Assembly (NCBI GenBank): GCA_028819575.1
Contig: JAPPLB010000186.1
Span: 1-44,474, forward strand
DNA length: 44,474 nucleotides
Source of the DNA: Bryobacterales bacterium
Lineage (GTDB): Bacteria > Acidobacteriota > Terriglobia > Bryobacterales > UBA6623
Reading direction: 5' to 3'
Shown piece after piece: positions 27,795 to 35,004 of the stretch; positions within the stretch are counted from its first letter, which is position 1, and the number at the start of each line of letters is the position of its first letter. Both the position numbers and the translations under genes were made by a program. The notes beneath the pieces were generated by a model. It saw nothing but the letters and a program-made list of their open reading frames with translations. It was not told the origin of the DNA and made no database searches.

Positions 27795-29468
27795 TCAGCG
27801 TGCGGCTCGGATCTCGCCGGGGGTCAGGAAGCCGTCGCCGTCGGCGTCCATCGCATCGAAGCGCCGTTCGAGCTGAGCCGGCGCCTCCTCTCGGCTGATT
27901 TTGCCGTCGCCGTCGCCGTCAGCGCGCATCATCCTTGCCGCGCGGCCGCCGCCCCCGCGTCCGCCCATCCGCCCGCGCAGCGCAGCGAGCTCCTGTTCGT
28001 CCAGGAGCCCGTCCCCATCGGTATCGAACTGTTCGAAGCGCTCCTGCAAACGCGGTGGCACCTCATCGATGCTCAGCTTGCCGTCGCCGTCGGCATCGCG
28101 CTGCATCCAGGCGCCGCGGCCTCGGCGCGAGGTTGCGCGCTGCATCATGGTCTCGATCTCGGAGGGTTCGACGTAGCCGTCGCCATTCTCGTCCATGCGG
28201 TCGAACCGTTGGCGCATCGGCTCGGGGAGCTCCTCCGGTGCGAGGCGGTCGTCGCCGTCGGCGTCCATCGCAAGCAGACGCTCGATCATTCCCTCCGGGT
28301 TGCCGAAGAAGCCCGGTCCCAGCGGCCCTCCTCCGCTGCCGGGCCGGCCGCCACGCCCGCGGCGGGGGCCGTCGCTGTTGAAGTCCATGCGGCGCGAGAC
28401 GACCCGGCCGGCGTCGCGGTTCACATTCCAGGAAATCAGATACTCCTGGGTGACCGGCCGGCACCACTGCTTGGTGCAAGCGAAGTACCGGACCTTCAGT
28501 CCGAGCGGCTCACGCGCTTCGTCGAGCTTCACATCAACCAGAAACTCGCGCGGGTCGGCGTCGGCGTCCTGTTTCACATCCGGCCCCTTCATTCTTGTCG
28601 GAGAAATCCTGATGCCTTCCGGCGGCGTCAGCTCGATATCCATCGCCGGCGCACGGTTGTTCCAATACACGCCGTGGATCGGATCCGGCAGGAAGGCCAG
28701 GTAGAGCTTCCCTTCCCCGGCGCTCAACAGCTTCCGCTCGGCTTCGGCGCGCAGTTTCGCGTAGAACGGATCGCCAGTCTTCTCGAACCGCGGTTCGGAC
28801 CGCAATGTGCGGTAGAACCCTTGCTTCCGGATGCGCGGAACCACCCCGGTCGGCGCATGCTCCGGCGGGGGCTTGATCTTCATGTTCAGTTCCGCAACCT
28901 CAGTCGGGTTCTCGACAGGCCCGACGAATTCCTCGAGATCTTTCCGGAGCTGCGACGGATTGCTCCACGCGCGCACGCGCAGAACCTTGCCCTCGGGGTC
29001 GAGAAGATACTCGGAATTCGGCCGGTTCCCGATGGCGTGCTTGAGATCGTTCGTCATGGTATCGGCGATCCAGGGAATCTCCGATCCCAAGGTGCGCTTC
29101 GCCTCCTCGATGTGCGCCAGACGCTCTTCGAGCGTCACCGGATTGACGTAGCCGTTCAACTCCGGGTGCGCCAACGCCTTGTACAGATAGACGAACCTCA
29201 CACCTTTCGGCGAATAATCTCGATAGATGGTCTCCAACCTGGAGACGTTGCGGATGAACGGCGGTCAAGTCAAACAGCCGTTGACGATGACCGTGTACTT
29301 GCCCTTGAGGCTGCGTGTGTTGAGCCTTTTGCCCGCGGCATCGCGGACGTCGATTTCCGGGAACGGGTCTCCCGGGGCCAGCGGCATCGGCCCGCGATTC
29401 TGGGCGGCCCCCGGCGTGGCCGACAACAGCATTCCCAGTGTGAGCGCCGCGAAGTGAGAAGGTTTCAT
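27795..29468 (-). CDS. Secreted deiodinase-like selenoprotein with EF-hand tail (in-frame TGA read as Sec)
   Basis: One frame of 558 codons with a single internal TGA at 29267-29265 (codon 68). Residues 1-23 form a signal peptide ending in A-A-Q. The region around the TGA reads V-N-G-C65-L-T-U68-P-P-F, the CxxU site of iodothyronine deiodinases (vertebrate enzymes have G-S-C-T-U-P-P-F). Downstream family features include 'YLYKALAHPE' (animal enzymes: 'YIEEAHPSDGW') and 'WIADTM' before a strand-rich end. Residues ~190-360 contain C331 and C336 in 'YFACTKQWCRP', resembling the DsbD-alpha/DsbC-like domain. Residues ~402-557 hold six EF-hand loops starting near 402, 426, 458, 482, 517 and 541 (e.g. 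DADGDGKLSIDE), in three pairs. Likely an extracytoplasmic thiol/selenol redox enzyme; true deiodination is unproven. Reading it as two ORFs or a nonsense mutation is less likely because the TGA falls on the catalytic position and a SECIS hairpin follows. Confidence 0.85.
29230..29246 (-). promoter_or_regulatory. Bacterial SECIS-like hairpin after the in-frame TGA
   Basis: On the mRNA strand, GUCUCC-AGGUU-GGAGAC: a perfect 6-bp stem with a 5-base loop, beginning 18 bases after the UGA, so the loop is 24 bases downstream. Bacterial SECIS elements lie within the coding region just after the UGA and need a G in the first two loop positions. Here the loop begins A-G-G-U, like the AGGUCU loop of E. 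coli fdhF. SelB bound there would deliver Sec-tRNA. Confidence 0.78.
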
Positions 29469-29740
29469 CTTTGCGTGTGACCTCTCCCTTCTTGATAGCA
29501 CCCTCTCGCCGTCTTGGTTGTTAAACGTAGGTAAATTCCCCTAGTTTGCTGCGAAAGCACCCGGATTGGGGCTGGGAAGGAGGTCTCTTGCCGAGCTAAT
29601 AGGAGTCTTCCGGCAACTTTTTCTGCTTCACAGCATCCATGATCCTGCGCTGAATCCGGCCTGGAAACTCGCCCCGATAGGTTAAGCAACACCCGCGGAA
29701 TGCTCCGAGGACAGACCACAGGGCTCCAGATGGACATGGC

Positions 29741-29773
29741 TTGACATACCCTGACTGGTCTCTAATACTAGTC
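29741..29773 (+). promoter_or_regulatory. Promoter and operator-like dyad of the phd-vapC module
   Basis: TTGACA (29741-29746) and AATACT (29764-29769) with a 17-base spacer. The start would fall at about 29776, the antitoxin ATG itself. GACTGGT (29753-29759) and ACTAGTC (29767-29773) form a 7-base dyad with one mismatch that overlaps the -10, a likely autorepression site. The rest of the 307-base spacer 29469-29775 shows no gene. Confidence 0.55.
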
Positions 29774-29775
29774 AT

Positions 29776-30015
29776 ATGGAATCCATCAACGCATCCGACT
29801 TCAAGGCCCGATGCCTAGCGATCCTCGATCGCGTGCAGGCTACTGGAGAGGGGATGGTCATACTGAAGCGCGGGCAGCCTGTGGCGGAGCTGTTTCCCGC
29901 AAGCCGATCTCGCGCCGGGTACCCGCAGTTGGAGCTCAAGGGGACCGTCATTGAGACCGGCGATATTGTCGAGCCGACAGTCCCGGAAGAACACTGGGAA
30001 AGCCTCGGGCGATGA
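29776..30015 (+). CDS. Phd/YefM-type antitoxin
   Basis: 79 residues. The N-terminal Phd fold has the pattern 'INASDFKARCLAILDRVQATGEGMVILKRGQPVAELFP' (residues 4-41), the usual DNA-binding dimer domain, and a C-terminal toxin-binding tail follows. It neutralises the PIN-domain toxin encoded next and should repress their shared promoter. No ribosome-binding site is visible, and the promoter position suggests a leaderless message. It overlaps vapC by four bases (ATGA). It is sometimes called vapB in such pairs, though the fold is Phd-like. Confidence 0.9.
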   Translation: MESINASDFKARCLAILDRVQATGEGMVILKRGQPVAELFPASRSRAGYPQLELKGTVIETGDIVEPTVPEEHWESLGR

Positions 30016-30410
30016 CGGCTCTGCTCGACACCCATATCCTGGTTTGGTGGCTCAACGACAGCAGTCGGCTCTCGCCGGCTCAGCAGGAAATTGTCTCTTC
30101 AGCCAGTGCAGAGTCACCGCTGCTGGTATCCGATATTTCGATCTGGGAAGTGGCGACATTGCACAGCCTGAGCCGCATCCAGCTCACCATTTCCCTTCGG
30201 GCGTGGCTGGACAAGGCGGTGGCTCCCCCGCTGGTGCGCCGGCAGGGCATCTCCCCGGCCATTGCGGCGGAGCTGGCCACATTGCCCGACACCTTTCAAC
30301 GCGATCCGGCAGATCGAATCCTCGTTGCGACCGCACGGGTACTCGGCGCGACGCTGTTGACGCAGGACCGCAGAATCGTCGAGGCAGCGCTGGTCAACAC
30401 GTTACCCTGA
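30012..30410 (+). CDS. vapC: VapC-type PIN-domain ribonuclease toxin
   Basis: 132 residues. PIN acidic residues are visible: D6 in 'LLDTHILVWWL', the Glu in 'SDISIWEVA', and the Asp pair in 'DPADRILVATARVLG', followed by 'LLTQDRRI'. These coordinate Mg2+ for RNA cleavage, often of initiator tRNA or rRNA. The subclass that pairs with Phd-type antitoxins has the 'D-T-H-x-L-x-W-W' start seen here. It is translationally coupled to the antitoxin. Converges with the dehydratase gene on the other strand, with a hairpin between them. Confidence 0.93.
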   Translation: MTALLDTHILVWWLNDSSRLSPAQQEIVSSASAESPLLVSDISIWEVATLHSLSRIQLTISLRAWLDKAVAPPLVRRQGISPAIAAELATLPDTFQRDPADRILVATARVLGATLLTQDRRIVEAALVNTLP

Positions 30411-30439
30411 CCGCAGGCCGGAGAGCGCGGCAGCCACGG

Positions 30440-30459
30440 GCCCGTTGGGGGCAACGGGC
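30440..30459. terminator. Bidirectional hairpin between vapC and the enolase-superfamily gene
   Basis: GCCCGTT-GGGGGC-AACGGGC, a perfect 7-bp stem with a 6-base loop, in the 102-base gap between convergent genes. No long T-run follows on either strand. Confidence 0.5.
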
Positions 30460-30512
30460 TTGGCACTCGGGCGACGGCATCGACCGGGGAGACCGGTCCT
30501 CACGCAGCTTCA

Positions 30513-31637
30513 TCACGCACCGCTCTCGGACACCAGGAACTCGCGCACGCAATCCTCGTTCAGGGTCACGCCCAGTCCGGGCCGGTCGGGCACGGTGATC
30601 AGGCCATCGGAGTCCGCCTGCAACCGCTCGACCGCCAAGTCGTGGCGCAGCGGCGAATCCTCGACGCAGTCCTCGAAGATGAACGCGGAGGGCGCCGTGG
30701 CCAGCCAGTGCAGGCAGGCGGCCACGCTGACCGGCGTCTTGTAGCAGTGGTTCACGACTCGCGCTCCCGAGTCCTCGACCTGACGGCGGATGACCTGGCC
30801 GTCCGTAAAACCGTTTCTCGCCAAGTCGACCTGGTAGATGTCCAGGGCATGACGCTTGATCCAGGGATGGTAGGCCCAACGGCCGCACTCCCCCTCGCCG
30901 GCGGCAATGGGCACCGGCGACCGGTCGCGCAGCCACACGTAGCCGTCGAGATCATCCTGTGAGAGAGGCTCCTCGAGCCAGCCGATGTCGAACTCGGCAA
31001 ACTGGTGCGCTCGCCGCAGCGCCGTGCGGGAGTCCCAAACACAGCCGGCGTCGACAAGCACCGTATGGTCGCCGCAACCGGCGCGCGCGCCGCGGACCAG
31101 ATCCAGGTCCACCGCTTCCGAAGTCCCCATGGGCGCCCAGCCGAACTTGACCGCCGTGTAGCCGGCCTCGATCCAGCGCCGCCCGATCTCGCTGGTTTCC
31201 GAACCGTCCCGGCCGAACAGGATAGACGCATAGGCGGGAATGCGGTCGTACCGCTTGCCGCCGAGCAGTTGATGGACCGGGGCGCCGGCATGCTTTCCCT
31301 TCAGGTCCCACAGAGCCAGATCCACCCCGGCCATAGCCGTGATCGCGACGCCGCGCCTTCCGAAATAGATGCAGCCACGGTACATCTTGTCCCAGAGCCG
31401 TTCCGTGTCGAGAGGATCCTCGCCGATCAACAACTCCCGCAAGCCGCAGACCTCGGAATGACTGAAGGGTGCATCGATAACCGCCTGGGCCACTTCTGGG
31501 CTGGAGTCGACTTCGCCGACGCCCTCGAGGCCGGAATCGGTCCGGATGCGGACGAGCAGGGTATCCTGGGTGCCGGCCGTCTTGTCTTCCACCTGGTGCA
31601 GCCGCAGTATCTGAGTGATTACACGTTCAATCTTCAT
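30513..31637 (-). CDS. Mandelate racemase/muconate lactonising enzyme family dehydratase
   Basis: 374 residues, enolase superfamily, MR-like subgroup. Metal ligands are D196 ('VLVDAGC'), E222 ('WLEEPL') and E248 ('AAGEGE'). The candidate acid/base pair is K164 ('AVKFGW') and H297 ('VVNHCYKTP'). The N-terminal capping domain begins 'MKIERVITQILRL'. These enzymes abstract a proton alpha to a carboxylate, commonly dehydrating sugar acids or epimerising substrates. K164 lacks the second lysine of a K-x-K motif ('K-F-G'), which narrows but does not fix the substrate. No sugar-acid transporter or aldolase is adjacent. The upstream 175-base spacer to mobA (31638-31812) shows nothing clear. Confidence 0.87.
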   Translation of the reverse strand: MKIERVITQILRLHQVEDKTAGTQDTLLVRIRTDSGLEGVGEVDSSPEVAQAVIDAPFSHSEVCGLRELLIGEDPLDTERLWDKMYRGCIYFGRRGVAITAMAGVDLALWDLKGKHAGAPVHQLLGGKRYDRIPAYASILFGRDGSETSEIGRRWIEAGYTAVKFGWAPMGTSEAVDLDLVRGARAGCGDHTVLVDAGCVWDSRTALRRAHQFAEFDIGWLEEPLSQDDLDGYVWLRDRSPVPIAAGEGECGRWAYHPWIKRHALDIYQVDLARNGFTDGQVIRRQVEDSGARVVNHCYKTPVSVAACLHWLATAPSAFIFEDCVEDSPLRHDLAVERLQADSDGLITVPDRPGLGVTLNEDCVREFLVSESGA

Positions 31638-31812
31638 TTTCAGGATGTTCTTTTGCCGGGGCGGAGGGCACGGCTTGGGTTGAGCGCAGGTACAAGCTTA
31701 ACGAACCGGCAGAGGTTTTTGCGGAGTGGTTCGGACTCAGCGGAGGCTTGGCAATCTGTAGTCATCTTCTCGTGAGAGGACCGAACCGAGCCGCCGTGGT
31801 ACTATCGCCTCA

Positions 31813-32424
31813 TTGCCGGTGGGGGGATACATCCTGGTTGGCGGGAAGAGCTCCCGCCTGGGGCAGGACAAGGCGCTGCTGGAGATCGAGGGCAAGCCGC
31901 TTGCCGTCCGCATCGCCGCGTGCATGCGGCCGGCCGTCGATTCGGTGACACTCGTCGGACCTACTGCGAAGTACGGCCGCCTGGGTCCACGGGTCATTCC
32001 CGATGCCGTTGCGGATTTCGGACCGCTGGGCGGGCTGCTGGCGGCGCTCGAGGACTCGACGTACGAGTGGAACCTGATCGCGGCCTGTGACATGCCCTGC
32101 GTCACGACGGAACTGTTCCGGTCGCTCGTCGGCCGGACGGCGGACTGCTCCGGAGACCTGGTGCTGCCCTATGACGGCGAGGGACGGCCCGAACCGCTTT
32201 GCGCGGTCTACCGATCGACAGCTCGGACCGCTGTCCGGAGGTCGGTCGAAAGCGGGGTCCACAAAGTCATGAGAGCGCTGGACGGTTTGAAGGTGTTGCG
32301 CCTGATGCCCGCCGACTACGCGGCTGTCGACCCCGATGGCCGCGCTTTCACCAACCTGAATCACCCCGGCGATCTCGAACATGCCGGTTTATCAGCCCAT
32401 GTCATAAGTCAGGGCACGCGATGA
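31813..32424 (+). CDS. mobA: Molybdenum cofactor guanylyltransferase (MobA)
   Basis: 203 residues. The nucleotidyltransferase signature 'GGYILVGGKSSRLGQDKALLEI' sits at the N-terminus. Also present are 'DFGPLGGLLAAL', the metal-binding 'AACDMPCVTTELF', and the C-terminal 'FTNLNHPGDLE'. It links GMP to molybdopterin to make the bis-MGD cofactor of DMSO-reductase-family enzymes such as formate dehydrogenases. The start is TTG at 31813, or GTG at 31819; no ribosome-binding site is visible for either. First gene of a four-gene chain with overlaps (next start overlaps its stop, ATGA). No molybdoenzyme is in the window. Confidence 0.9.
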   Translation: MPVGGYILVGGKSSRLGQDKALLEIEGKPLAVRIAACMRPAVDSVTLVGPTAKYGRLGPRVIPDAVADFGPLGGLLAALEDSTYEWNLIAACDMPCVTTELFRSLVGRTADCSGDLVLPYDGEGRPEPLCAVYRSTARTAVRRSVESGVHKVMRALDGLKVLRLMPADYAAVDPDGRAFTNLNHPGDLEHAGLSAHVISQGTR

Positions 32425-33584
32425 ACGCTGCACGGACACGCTCTTACCTGCCTCATCTCGTCCGCACGCGTTTGCGCACTCTCGGCGGCCGCCGCGTCAC
32501 ACCACCGTTCCTCACTCTCTACGTGACGACGCGCTGCGACGAGCAGTGCATCCATTGCTACTACTGGGACGAGCTGAATCCCAAGCCGAACCGCGACTTC
32601 ACTCTGGAAGAGTTCGACAAGACGCTCGCCTCGATGGGCGAAATCTTCAACCTCTTCATCGGCGGAGGCGAACCGTTCCTGCGCGCGGACCTGGCCGACA
32701 TCCTTCTCGCCGCCGCCCGACGGAACGACGTTGCGAACGTTTACGTTCCGACCAACGGCCAGCACACCGGGCGCACGGTCGAGATTCTGGAAGAGACGCT
32801 GACAAAAGCGCCGGCCATGCGCTTCCATCTGAACCTCAGCGTCGATCACGTCGACGAAGAGATCCATGACCGGATTCGAGGCAAGACCCGGGGGCATCAG
32901 CGCCTGCTTGCAACGCTCGATGCGATCCGGCCGTTACGGAAGCGGTTCAGCAACCTGATCGTTCACACCCTGACGACGGTGATGAAAGAGAACCAGAACC
33001 GCATACTCGAGATCTATGAAGAGCTGCAACGCCGCTTTCAGCCGGATGGGGCTTCGTTCAACTATTGCCGCGGGCACCCGCTCGACCCGGAGCAGACCGA
33101 GGTCGATCCGGCGATCTACCGGCGGCTGATGGATCGAATGGAGCAGGACTTCAAGGCGGGGCGCATCTCGCACGCCGGCCCAAGCGAGTACACCGGCGCG
33201 AACCACATCCTCGACCAGGAGATCCGCCGTACTGTCGAGCGGACCGTAGTCCGGCAGCGGGCGCAGTTCTCTTGCGTTTCGGGGCGGCTGGCCGGCGTCA
33301 TCTACAGCAACGGCGATGTGGTCGAGTGCGAGATCAACAACTCGAAGCTCGGCAATCTGCGCGATGTGGACTACGACTTCCGGCGTTTGTGGTTCACGGA
33401 TGAAGCGCGCGAAGTGGCGCACAAGGCCGCGGACGGCTGCTTCTGCACTCACGAATGCGGTCACTACGCTTCGACGATCTATCGTTTCCCGAAAGTGGTG
33501 AAGATTGCAGCCAAGACTTTGGCAGAGCGTCCCCGACTCGTAAAAGGCAACACGTTGGTCGAGCAGGATGGCCCGCAAACTTGA
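32421..33584 (+). CDS. Radical SAM protein with SPASM-like C-terminus
   Basis: 387 residues. The [4Fe-4S]-SAM motif is C39-x3-C43-x2-C46 ('RCDEQCIHCYYW'), followed by 'FIGGGEPFLRADL'. The C-terminal region has a C-x12-G-x4-C unit ('FSCVSGRLAGVIYSNGDVVEC') and a later cysteine cluster in 'GCFCTHECGHY', as in SPASM auxiliary-cluster domains. SPASM members modify peptides or proteins, or act on carbohydrates. The substrate here is unknown, and no precursor peptide is visible. Start ATG 32421 overlaps the mobA stop, and the 3' end overlaps the hexulose phosphate synthase gene by 17 bases. That tight packing suggests co-translation. Confidence 0.85.
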   Translation: MNAARTRSYLPHLVRTRLRTLGGRRVTPPFLTLYVTTRCDEQCIHCYYWDELNPKPNRDFTLEEFDKTLASMGEIFNLFIGGGEPFLRADLADILLAAARRNDVANVYVPTNGQHTGRTVEILEETLTKAPAMRFHLNLSVDHVDEEIHDRIRGKTRGHQRLLATLDAIRPLRKRFSNLIVHTLTTVMKENQNRILEIYEELQRRFQPDGASFNYCRGHPLDPEQTEVDPAIYRRLMDRMEQDFKAGRISHAGPSEYTGANHILDQEIRRTVERTVVRQRAQFSCVSGRLAGVIYSNGDVVECEINNSKLGNLRDVDYDFRRLWFTDEAREVAHKAADGCFCTHECGHYASTIYRFPKVVKIAAKTLAERPRLVKGNTLVEQDGPQT

Positions 33585-34215
33585 GCTACAGGTCGCTCTC
33601 GACTGCCTGAGGATCGAGGAAGCCCTGCGGCTGATGGAGCAAGTTCACCCGTACGTGGACATCGTCGAGATCGGCACCCCACTGATCTTCGAAGCGGGCT
33701 TGGCGGCGGTCGAACAGATCAAGTCGAGATATCCGGACAAGAGCTGCGTTGCCGACCTCAAGATCATGGACGCCGGCGGGGTCGAGGCAAGCAGCGGCTT
33801 CAAACGCGGCGCAGATATCGTAACCATACTCGGTGTCGCCGCCGACGTGACGGTACAGGCGGCCCTGGAGGCCGCAGCAGACCACGGCGGCAAAGTGATG
33901 GCCGACCTGATCAATGCGCCCGACCCGATTCGCCGCTGCCGGGAACTCGAGGCGCTCAGGGTTCCGATCCTCTGTCTGCACACGCCTTTCGATCGACAAG
34001 GCGTTCAAAAGGCCGATGCACAGCCGCTGGCCGAAGTGCGCCGACAAACAACGTGCCGGCTTGCTGTCGCCGGCGGCATTACCCTCGATACCATGCCCGC
34101 GGTCATCCAGAACGGAGCCGACGTCGTCATCGTCGGCGGAGCCATTGCCCGCGACCCCAATCCCGGTGAAGCGGCCTCCGCGATGAAGCAACTCACCGGG
34201 AGCCTGACATCGTGA
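33568..34215 (+). CDS. hxlA: 3-hexulose-6-phosphate synthase (OMP decarboxylase superfamily)
   Basis: 215 residues. HPS/KGPDC-type TIM barrel with 'LQVALDCLRIEEAL' (D12), 'VDIVEIGTPLIFEAG', the metal-binding 'VADLKIMDAGG', 'GADIVTILGVA', and the phosphate-binding 'VAGGI...VIVGGAIA'. It condenses formaldehyde with ribulose 5-phosphate, the first step of the ribulose monophosphate pathway. The close relative 3-keto-L-gulonate-6-phosphate decarboxylase is the main alternative, but the next gene is the PHI partner, which favours HPS. It overlaps the radical SAM gene by 17 bases and hxlB by four. Confidence 0.85.
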   Translation: MARKLELQVALDCLRIEEALRLMEQVHPYVDIVEIGTPLIFEAGLAAVEQIKSRYPDKSCVADLKIMDAGGVEASSGFKRGADIVTILGVAADVTVQAALEAAADHGGKVMADLINAPDPIRRCRELEALRVPILCLHTPFDRQGVQKADAQPLAEVRRQTTCRLAVAGGITLDTMPAVIQNGADVVIVGGAIARDPNPGEAASAMKQLTGSLTS

Positions 34216-34778
34216 ATACCCTGAAAAAGACCCTAGCCGAGATGCAGGCGGAAATCCGCGATTGCCTCGATGCCGTGTCCGATCAAGCCGTCGAGCAGGC
34301 CGTCGAGGACATCCTGTCCGCCGGTAAGATCGTGCTTGCCGCCGCCGGCCGGAGCGGGGCTGCCCTGCGAGCCGGCGCGATCCGGCTCAGACACCTCGGT
34401 ATCGACGCCTATTTTATGGGCGAGACATCGACTCCTCCCGTCGGTCCCGGCGACTTGCTGATCGTCGGTTCCGGCTCGGGACGCACGCAGAGCGTTCTCG
34501 CTCAAGCCAGGAAGGCCCAACAAGCCGGCACGAGGCTGCTGCTGATCACCATCGACCCGGCTTCGCCCCTTGCCGAGTCGGCGGACACGGTCGTGGTGAT
34601 TCCCGCCTCCTCGCCGAAAGCCGAAGGTCCGGCTCAGGCCAAAACGTCCATTCAGCCCATGGCCTCACTGTTCGAGCAGTGCCTTTTCCTGTTGATGGAT
34701 GCGCTGGTGATCCTGCTGATGAACCGGCTCGGAGCAACCTCCGAAGACATGTTCAAGCGTCACGCCAACCTGGAGTGA
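34212..34778 (+). CDS. hxlB: 6-phospho-3-hexuloisomerase
   Basis: 188 residues, one SIS domain. 'AAAGRSGAALRAGAIRLRHLGIDAYFMGETSTPPVGPGDLLIVGSGSGRT' (residues 43-92) has the PHI pattern with both phosphate-binding Ser/Gly loops. The C-terminal 'ASLFEQCLFLLMDALVILL' is also typical. It isomerises 3-hexulose 6-phosphate to fructose 6-phosphate. GTG start overlapping the hxlA stop (GTGA). Together they give formaldehyde fixation or detoxification, or, run backwards, ribulose 5-phosphate synthesis. The spacer to the kinase (34779-35004) shows nothing beyond a faint GTG-repeat trace. Confidence 0.9.
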   Translation: MNTLKKTLAEMQAEIRDCLDAVSDQAVEQAVEDILSAGKIVLAAAGRSGAALRAGAIRLRHLGIDAYFMGETSTPPVGPGDLLIVGSGSGRTQSVLAQARKAQQAGTRLLLITIDPASPLAESADTVVVIPASSPKAEGPAQAKTSIQPMASLFEQCLFLLMDALVILLMNRLGATSEDMFKRHANLE

Positions 34779-35004
34779 GCGACTTGGCCGTGTTTCGTGG
34801 CGCCATGTGAGCCGGTTGTGAAGGGGCGCATAATGACCGTTCCGATACAGCTGTTCCGACCGTGTTCGACTGCTTGAAAAAGGGCTCAGACGGGGATCGG
34901 ATTTACGGATCACCTACCCTGCGCAGCCGGACTTGGAGGGCGAATTCAGCGCCGTGCAGCGTGCTAGAGTGATGAGTCACCTCAGCCTTCACTTGCGCCT
35001 CGCC

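Noticed and set aside
29265-29267. The TGA as a true stop, giving a 67-residue secreted stub and a separate EF-hand gene
   Set aside because: The downstream frame has no start with a ribosome-binding site near the join, the stop falls on the catalytic CxxU position, and a SECIS hairpin follows at the right distance.
28209-29480. A 423-codon plus-strand frame opposite the selenoprotein gene
   Set aside because: It could have been read as the real gene with the selenoprotein as noise, but the minus strand has the deiodinase motif, EF-hands and a signal peptide, while this frame has none.
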